Shown: piece after piece, positions 59,613-64,000 of the stretch
Layout of the letters: each line of letters opens with the position of its first letter
How positions within the stretch are numbered: the stretch's first letter is position 1
DNA from: Myxococcus terminator_A
GTDB lineage: Bacteria > Myxococcota > Myxococcia > Myxococcales > Myxococcaceae
NCBI GenBank assembly: GCA_049194865.1
Contig: JBLZWL010000098.1
Span: 12,968-76,967, forward strand
Reading direction: 5' to 3'
Length of the DNA stretch: 64,000 bases
The notes under the pieces: generated by a model
Databases searched by the model: none
What the model saw: only the letters and a program-made list of their open reading frames with translations
Told to the model about the DNA's origin: nothing
Program-made: the position numbers and the translations under genes

Positions 59613-60620
59613 TCAGCCAAGCTCGGTCTTCAGGTGCAGCGGGCCGGCGGGGACTCCGACGTCCTTGCCGGCGGGGTCGTCCTGCTCGGTCTGCCAGGCG
59701 TTGGCCTCCGTCACGGTGTGGCCGTTGGCCACGTTGGAGATGGACATCTTGCCGTTGTGGCCCGCGGGAGCGATCTGGCTCGTGTCGTAGCCGCTCCAGC
59801 CGGTGCCGGAGTTGGCGAAGGTGGCCTCGCCCCATGTCTGGCCGGAGTTGGCGCCGGGCTTCCCGGAGCCGTCCTTGGACACGGACCAGGCAATGCTGGT
59901 GTTGCTGTCGAACGCCAGGGTCTGCGACTGGCCGGGCTTGAGGGTGAACGTCACGGGCGTGCTCTTGTCGAAGTTCTGCCCGTCGTTCGGGTTGCCGTTC
60001 TGACCGGTCTTGTTCCAGAGCGTGATGGTCTGCGGCTCGTTCGTCGTGTTCTTGAAGGTGTTGGTGTACTTGAACTGGTCCTTCTGGCCCGCGTCGATGA
60101 GCTGGATGTTGCTGTTGTAGGGCGAGCCGACGTTGTTCTTGGCCAGCCAGGGCGCGTTCGAAGGAGCGGGCTCCGTGGAGCCAACTGAAGGAGGACCGAA
60201 GCCCGGGCCCGCGTCGCTAGAAGCGTGGCCCGGAATCGAAGGAGCAGGGGCCGCGTCGGCCGGAATCGCCGAAGCGCCGCCACTGGCCTTACCTGATCCA
60301 GAGACGCCCTGGGTGCCGTCCTCACGGCCCTGCGCGCCCGGGGCCTGGCCGCCCAGCGTCTTCAGCATCTGCATGGACTGCATGATCATCTGGACCAGTT
60401 GCTCCAGCGCCTTCTCTGGGGCGGGAGCCTGGGCGCCGCCGCCCACCTTGCTCGTCCCGGCATCGAAGGCGTCCGCCATGAACATTTGGCGCAGGCCGTT
60501 CCCCGGCTTCTGCGCCTGCGTACCAATCAAGCCTGGGGCCGGCGTGGAGACTGACTTGCTGGCGGAGGAGTTCGAAACGGAGGGCGAGTAGGAGGAGCGG
60601 CCGGGGATCGAGAGGGACAT
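59613..60620 (-). CDS. Unknown protein with disordered N-terminus and beta-rich C-terminal domain
   Basis: A 335-residue protein. Residues 1-55 are Ser/Pro/Gly rich without a standard signal peptide; residues 65-85 form a hydrophobic-face helix (EKALEQLVQMIMQSMQMLKT), then Ala/Gly/Pro-rich sequence to about 155. The C-terminal 180 residues look like one all-beta domain (YNSNIQLIDAGQKDQFKYTN; TFTLKPGQSQTLAFDSNTS; GWSGYDTSQIAPAG). The composition recalls harpin-like or effector proteins but no family is assigned. The start is ATG 60620 with GGAG upstream. It is convergent with the immunity gene. Confidence 0.7.
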   Translation of the reverse strand: MSLSIPGRSSYSPSVSNSSASKSVSTPAPGLIGTQAQKPGNGLRQMFMADAFDAGTSKVGGGAQAPAPEKALEQLVQMIMQSMQMLKTLGGQAPGAQGREDGTQGVSGSGKASGGASAIPADAAPAPSIPGHASSDAGPGFGPPSVGSTEPAPSNAPWLAKNNVGSPYNSNIQLIDAGQKDQFKYTNTFKNTTNEPQTITLWNKTGQNGNPNDGQNFDKSTPVTFTLKPGQSQTLAFDSNTSIAWSVSKDGSGKPGANSGQTWGEATFANSGTGWSGYDTSQIAPAGHNGKMSISNVANGHTVTEANAWQTEQDDPAGKDVGVPAGPLHLKTELG

Positions 60621-61079
60621 TGCGAGCTCCGAGTGAAGGTTTGGGTCGGCCGGGAGAAGCAGGACCGCCGTCGAACGACTTGCCCGGACCTAATGCAGGG
60701 TCCGTGCCAGCCTCCGATGCCCATCACGAGGCACACCGTTCCTTGGGAAATCAGTCACTTGGAGAGCCGGAGTTCCTGCCGCGTCCCGCGTCTCACGGTG
60801 ACGCGGCTCATCACCTGATGTCCCCAGTCACCAGGAGGCAGGAACCAGGGATTCAGGCCGGGGATGCCCCTGGAAACGGACCCGCGGAGACCGCCGCACG
60901 CCCCTGGCCTCCCTCTATCGTTACGTCCGATAACATGCGTTATGTAAACTAAGCGAATGGAGAAACCAGGGTCGTTTTCCCAAGGTTCTTCCCCGCTGTT
61001 CCCAGGCCACCGGCACGCCTCTGTCCGCCAAGATGCGGGCTCTTTCCGAACCCTCGAACCGGCGACCTCGACCCCACAG
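60621..61079. other. Intergenic region between the unknown protein and the permease
   Basis: About 460 bases between divergent genes, holding both promoters. The notable content is a pair of overlapping inverted repeats at 60920-60943. A possible upstream start of the permease at 60957 lies here. No gene is supported. Confidence 0.5.
60920..60943. promoter_or_regulatory. Overlapping inverted repeats upstream of the ADOP permease
   Basis: GTTA-CGTCCGA-TAAC (60920-60934) overlaps ATAAC-ATGC-GTTAT (60930-60943), followed by TATGTAAAC. AT-rich palindromes are scarce in this DNA, so an operator is plausible. PadR-type repressors use similar ATGTA-rich sites and often control such permeases; no padR gene is in the window. 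Confidence 0.4.
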
Positions 61080-63464
61080 ATGCTCGACAACCTGCTCGCG
61101 GATGCGCGCTTCGCGCTCCGCACGTTCCGACGTGCCCCCGGCTTCGCGGTCGCCGCCATCCTCTGCCTGGCCCTGGGCATCGGCGCCAACGCCGTCATCT
61201 TCAGCGTGGTCCACGGCGTGCTGCTCCGGCCCCTCCCGTACGCAGAACCCGAGCGCCTCGTGTCGCTCGTCGAGCTTCGCGCCCAAGGCAGCGGCGGCCC
61301 CGTCTCCTGGCTCACATTCTTCGATTGGCGCGACCAGGCTCGGGCCTTCGACCATCTGGCGGCGTTCACCGTGGGCGGCTCGATCCTCCGCACGGACGAC
61401 GACTCCGAGCGCTTGGAGACCACCCGAGGCACCGCCGACTACTTCTCCGTGCACGGCGTACCCCCATTGCTCGGCCGCACATTCATGCCCGGCGACGACC
61501 AGCCCGGCCATGAGCCCGTCGCCGTGCTCAACGAGGCCCTCTGGCGGCGCCGGTTCGGCGCGAATCCCGCCGTCCTCGGCCGCACGGTGCTCCTGGACAA
61601 CGTTCCCCATACCGTCGTCGGCGTCATTCCCGAGTCCTTCGACCCGAACATGGACGTCTGGCTGCCGCTGGTGGCTCCGCCCGATGCCCGCGGCGGTCGG
61701 TATTCCACGGTGCTCTCCGTACGCGCCCGGCTGGCGCCCGGAATCTCCCTGGGCGCGGCGAACGAACAGCTCAAGGCCGTCACCGCCGGAATCGCCGCCT
61801 CGGGCCCGGAGGCGCTCAAGGAACGCACCGCCCGAGTCGACTCGCTCGCCGAGGCCCAGACGCGGCTCTGGAGCGGCCCCCTGAAGCTGCTCCTCGGCGC
61901 CGTGGCCCTGGTCCTCCTCATCGCCTGCGCCAACGTCGCGAACATCCTGCTCGCACGCGCGGGGGGCCGTCGGCAGGAGCTCGCCGTTCGCGTGGCACTG
62001 GGCGCGACCCGGGGCCGCGTCGTCCAGCAGCTCCTCGTGGAGAGCCTCCTGCTCGCGCTCACGGGAGGTGCCCTGGGCGGACTGCTCGCACACTGGGGCC
62101 TGGACGCGCTGCTCGCCGTGGCCCCCGAGTCGATGCCACACCGGACCGCCGTGTCCCTCGATGGGACGACCTTCCTGTTCCTCGCCGCCATCTCCATCGT
62201 CAGCGGCCTGGCCTTCGGGCTGCTTCCCGCGCTCCAGGTCTCCCGGTTCGACCTTCGCGGCGCCCCCGTCTCCAGCGGCCAGCGGCTCCGGTCCACGTTG
62301 ATTGTCGTGGAGCTGGCCGTCTGCCTCGTGCTGCTCGTGGGCGCGGGCCTCCTCGGCCGAGGCTTCTTCCTCCTCCTCGGCACATCCCCCGGGCTCGACT
62401 CCGAGCAGCTGCTCACGCTCCACATCGCCATCCCCGACACCCGGTTCTTCAACGACCAAGGGCTCGACGCGAATGTGCCGAGCACCCTGCTGGAGCCCAT
62501 CCTCGACGAGGTGCGCGCGCTGCCCGGCGTGAGCGCCGTGGGGCTGACGTCGCTGCTGCCCATCCAGCGCGCCTGGAACAACGCCCGCTATGTCATCGAG
62601 GGCGAGCCCCCACCAGAGCCCGGCTCCGAGCCTCGCGCCGAGCGCCGCTCCACGAGCCCCGGCTTCTTCGCCACGGTGGGAATCCCCCTCAAGCAAGGCC
62701 GCGACTTCACACCCCAGGACGCGGCCCCGGGCCAACCCTCCACCGTCATCATCAACGAGACGCTCGCGCGCCGGCACTTCCCGGACGGCAACGCCCTGGG
62801 CCATCAGCTTCGGCTCGGCACGGGTGCTCACACCATCATCGGTGTCGTCGGTGACGTGCGGCAGGCCGGCCTGGACAAGTCACCGCTGGCCGAGCTCCAC
62901 GTCCCGTACGGCCGGCCCTGGGGCGATGACAGCCTGGTCCTCGTCGCGCGGACCTCGGTGCCTCCGGAGACCTTGCTGCCCTCGGTCCGCGAGGCCGTTC
63001 GCCGGGTCGACTCGAGCCTTCCCGTCTTCCGGGCCCTCACCATGGACCAGGTCATCTCCCAGTCGCTCGGCTTCCGGAGGCTCGTGCTCTGCCTGCTCGG
63101 CGGCTTCGCGGCGCTGGCCCTGGTGCTGTCCACCTACGGCCTCTATGGCGTCATCTCGCTGCTCGTCTCACAGCGGACGCGGGAGCTGGGCATCCGCATG
63201 GCGCTCGGCGCCCGGCCTGGGGACGTCCTCCGGCTCGTGCTCGGCCAGGGCGCGAGGCTCGCTGGAATGGGCATCGCCCTGGGCCTCCTGGGCTCCCTGG
63301 CGCTGACCCGGTTGCTCACGAGTCAGCTCCACGGCATCACCACCACGGATCCCCTCACCTTCGGCGCCGTGGCCACCCTCTTCGCCGTCATCTCCCTGCT
63401 GGCCTGCTGGCTCCCCGCACGCCGCGCCACCCGCGTGGACCCGCTCGTGGCCATGCGCGACTGA
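61080..63464 (+). CDS. MacB/FtsX-type ABC permease (ADOP-like, no ATPase)
   Basis: A 794-residue membrane protein with duplicated MacB-periplasmic and FtsX units. The N-terminus LRTFRRAPGFAVAAILCLAL followed by GIGANAVIFSVVHGVLLRPL and the two FtsX segments (LLIACANVANILLARAGGRR and the second unit SLLVSQRTRELGIRMALGAR) are characteristic of the duplicated orphan permeases. No ABC ATPase gene is adjacent. The substrate is unknown. ATG 61080 begins the conserved MLDNLLADARFALRTF; an ATG at 60957 adds 41 residues without family similarity and lies beside the putative operator. Confidence 0.85.
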   Translation: MLDNLLADARFALRTFRRAPGFAVAAILCLALGIGANAVIFSVVHGVLLRPLPYAEPERLVSLVELRAQGSGGPVSWLTFFDWRDQARAFDHLAAFTVGGSILRTDDDSERLETTRGTADYFSVHGVPPLLGRTFMPGDDQPGHEPVAVLNEALWRRRFGANPAVLGRTVLLDNVPHTVVGVIPESFDPNMDVWLPLVAPPDARGGRYSTVLSVRARLAPGISLGAANEQLKAVTAGIAASGPEALKERTARVDSLAEAQTRLWSGPLKLLLGAVALVLLIACANVANILLARAGGRRQELAVRVALGATRGRVVQQLLVESLLLALTGGALGGLLAHWGLDALLAVAPESMPHRTAVSLDGTTFLFLAAISIVSGLAFGLLPALQVSRFDLRGAPVSSGQRLRSTLIVVELAVCLVLLVGAGLLGRGFFLLLGTSPGLDSEQLLTLHIAIPDTRFFNDQGLDANVPSTLLEPILDEVRALPGVSAVGLTSLLPIQRAWNNARYVIEGEPPPEPGSEPRAERRSTSPGFFATVGIPLKQGRDFTPQDAAPGQPSTVIINETLARRHFPDGNALGHQLRLGTGAHTIIGVVGDVRQAGLDKSPLAELHVPYGRPWGDDSLVLVARTSVPPETLLPSVREAVRRVDSSLPVFRALTMDQVISQSLGFRRLVLCLLGGFAALALVLSTYGLYGVISLLVSQRTRELGIRMALGARPGDVLRLVLGQGARLAGMGIALGLLGSLALTRLLTSQLHGITTTDPLTFGAVATLFAVISLLACWLPARRATRVDPLVAMRD

Positions 63465-63727
63465 CCCGCGAAGGCACCTCGACGCACCGCGATAGCAGAC
63501 GACCTGGCGCGGCGGCCTCCGCGCTCACGCAACAGGTCACCCTTTGAGCTCCAATTCGTGCAATCACGGGGCGCGATATCCCGTAGGACTCCGCGCACTG
63601 GCGAGGAATCCCCCGGCCGCCTGGATGTTCTGGGGGTTGGGAATTCTTCCCAGCTTTTTTCCCGGTTGACCGAGGCAGTGGGTTACCGCAGAACCGCGGC
63701 ACCCCCGGCCCTGGAAAGGACCTGTCC

Positions 63728-64000
63728 ATGAAACGGTTGTTCCTGATTGCCACCCTTGTCGGCGCGGCCCCCGCCCTGGCCGACGAAGGCATGTGGACCT
63801 ACAACAACTTCCCGTCCGCGAAGGTGAAGGAGAAGTACGGCTTCGAGCCCTCGCAAGAGTGGCTCGACAAGGCCCGGCTGGCCTCCGCGCGTCTCGCGGG
63901 CGGCTGTTCCGCCAGCTTCGTCTCCCCCAACGGCCTGGTGATGACCAATCACCACTGCGCCCGCGGCTGTATCGAGCAGCTCTCCGGCGCGAAGAAGGAC
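63728..64000 (+). CDS. S46-family dipeptidyl-peptidase, partial at right edge
   Basis: The first 91 codons of an S46 serine peptidase (DPP7/DPP11 family). A signal peptide (FLIATLVGAAPALA) is followed by the diagnostic DEGMWTYNNFPSAKVKEKYG, then RLASARLAGGCSASFVSPNG and VMTNHHCARGC with the catalytic His. These enzymes remove dipeptides in the periplasm and suit an organism feeding on protein. The start is ATG 63728 after GAAAGGA. The gene continues beyond the window. Confidence 0.9.
   Translation, partial: MKRLFLIATLVGAAPALADEGMWTYNNFPSAKVKEKYGFEPSQEWLDKARLASARLAGGCSASFVSPNGLVMTNHHCARGCIEQLSGAKKD

Noticed and set aside
60921..62831. A 636-codon minus-strand frame opposite the permease
   Set aside because: Composition is Glu/Gly/Arg-rich without motifs, and the plus strand encodes a recognisable permease.

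Overview
The window is a high-GC chromosomal segment from a delta-proteobacterial predator-type organism, most likely a myxobacterium (Myxococcaceae/Archangiaceae-like). This follows from very high GC with strong third-position bias, frequent GTG/TTG starts, many lipoproteins, several c-di-GMP and receiver proteins, an Mla lipid-transport set, a bacterial ceramide operon, a SitA-like lipoprotein toxin with a SMI1-type partner, an orphan MacB/FtsX permease and an S46 peptidase. The genus is inferred, not proven.

Layout. 1-5.3 kb: a partial outer-membrane-like protein, a zinc-ribbon/Tudor-like protein and mlaE-mlaF-mlaD. 5.4-10.5 kb: PfkB kinase, PilZ protein, metallophosphatase, lipoprotein, psd and hisS, closed by a clear intrinsic terminator. 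10.6-16.1 kb: the most unusual locus, a tightly coupled row of a soluble S26-type peptidase, a PqqD-like protein, a lipoprotein, a 1031-residue exported FN3/beta-propeller protein, a 59-residue candidate precursor peptide and an HprK-like P-loop kinase, followed by miaA. 17.1-19.5 kb: an HdeD-like membrane protein and an intact IS1182-type insertion sequence bounded by CTAG. 19.5-24.3 kb: a flavoprotein-like/receiver fusion, a receiver-GGDEF protein, a TPR-like membrane protein, tRNA-Leu(CAA) and a receiver/cupin protein. 24.4-28.9 kb: rsmB, a coiled-coil protein, tRNA-Ala(GGC), a TolC-family protein and mlaC.

29-36.7 kb: on the minus strand, a probable sphingolipid operon (serine palmitoyltransferase, GNAT-type ceramide synthase, SDR ceramide reductase); divergent from it, an RND/MMPL transporter and an Aur1-like PAP2 protein. 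36.7-47.8 kb: aminotransferase, methyltransferase, HMG-CoA lyase, chemoreceptor, Tim44/zinc-ribbon/TerB protein, enoyl-CoA hydratase, YtxH-like protein, acyl-CoA carboxylase subunit and acyl-CoA dehydrogenase (branched-chain or fatty-acid catabolism). 47.8-57.6 kb: housekeeping: rnc, two cyclophilins, era, der, a YfgM-like protein, bamB, a Nudix hydrolase and an RNase H-fold exonuclease, then a DUF3014 protein.

57.6-64 kb is accessory: a run of four small stem-loops, a lipoprotein, the SitA/SMI1-like toxin-immunity pair, an unknown exported-effector-like protein, an ADOP-type permease, and the start of an S46 dipeptidyl-peptidase that runs off the right edge. The best candidate for an undescribed system is the S26/PqqD/precursor/HprK locus: it has the parts of a ribosomally made, post-translationally modified peptide pathway (leader-binding PqqD, leader peptidase, kinase) but no cyclase, radical SAM enzyme or transglutaminase-like protease.
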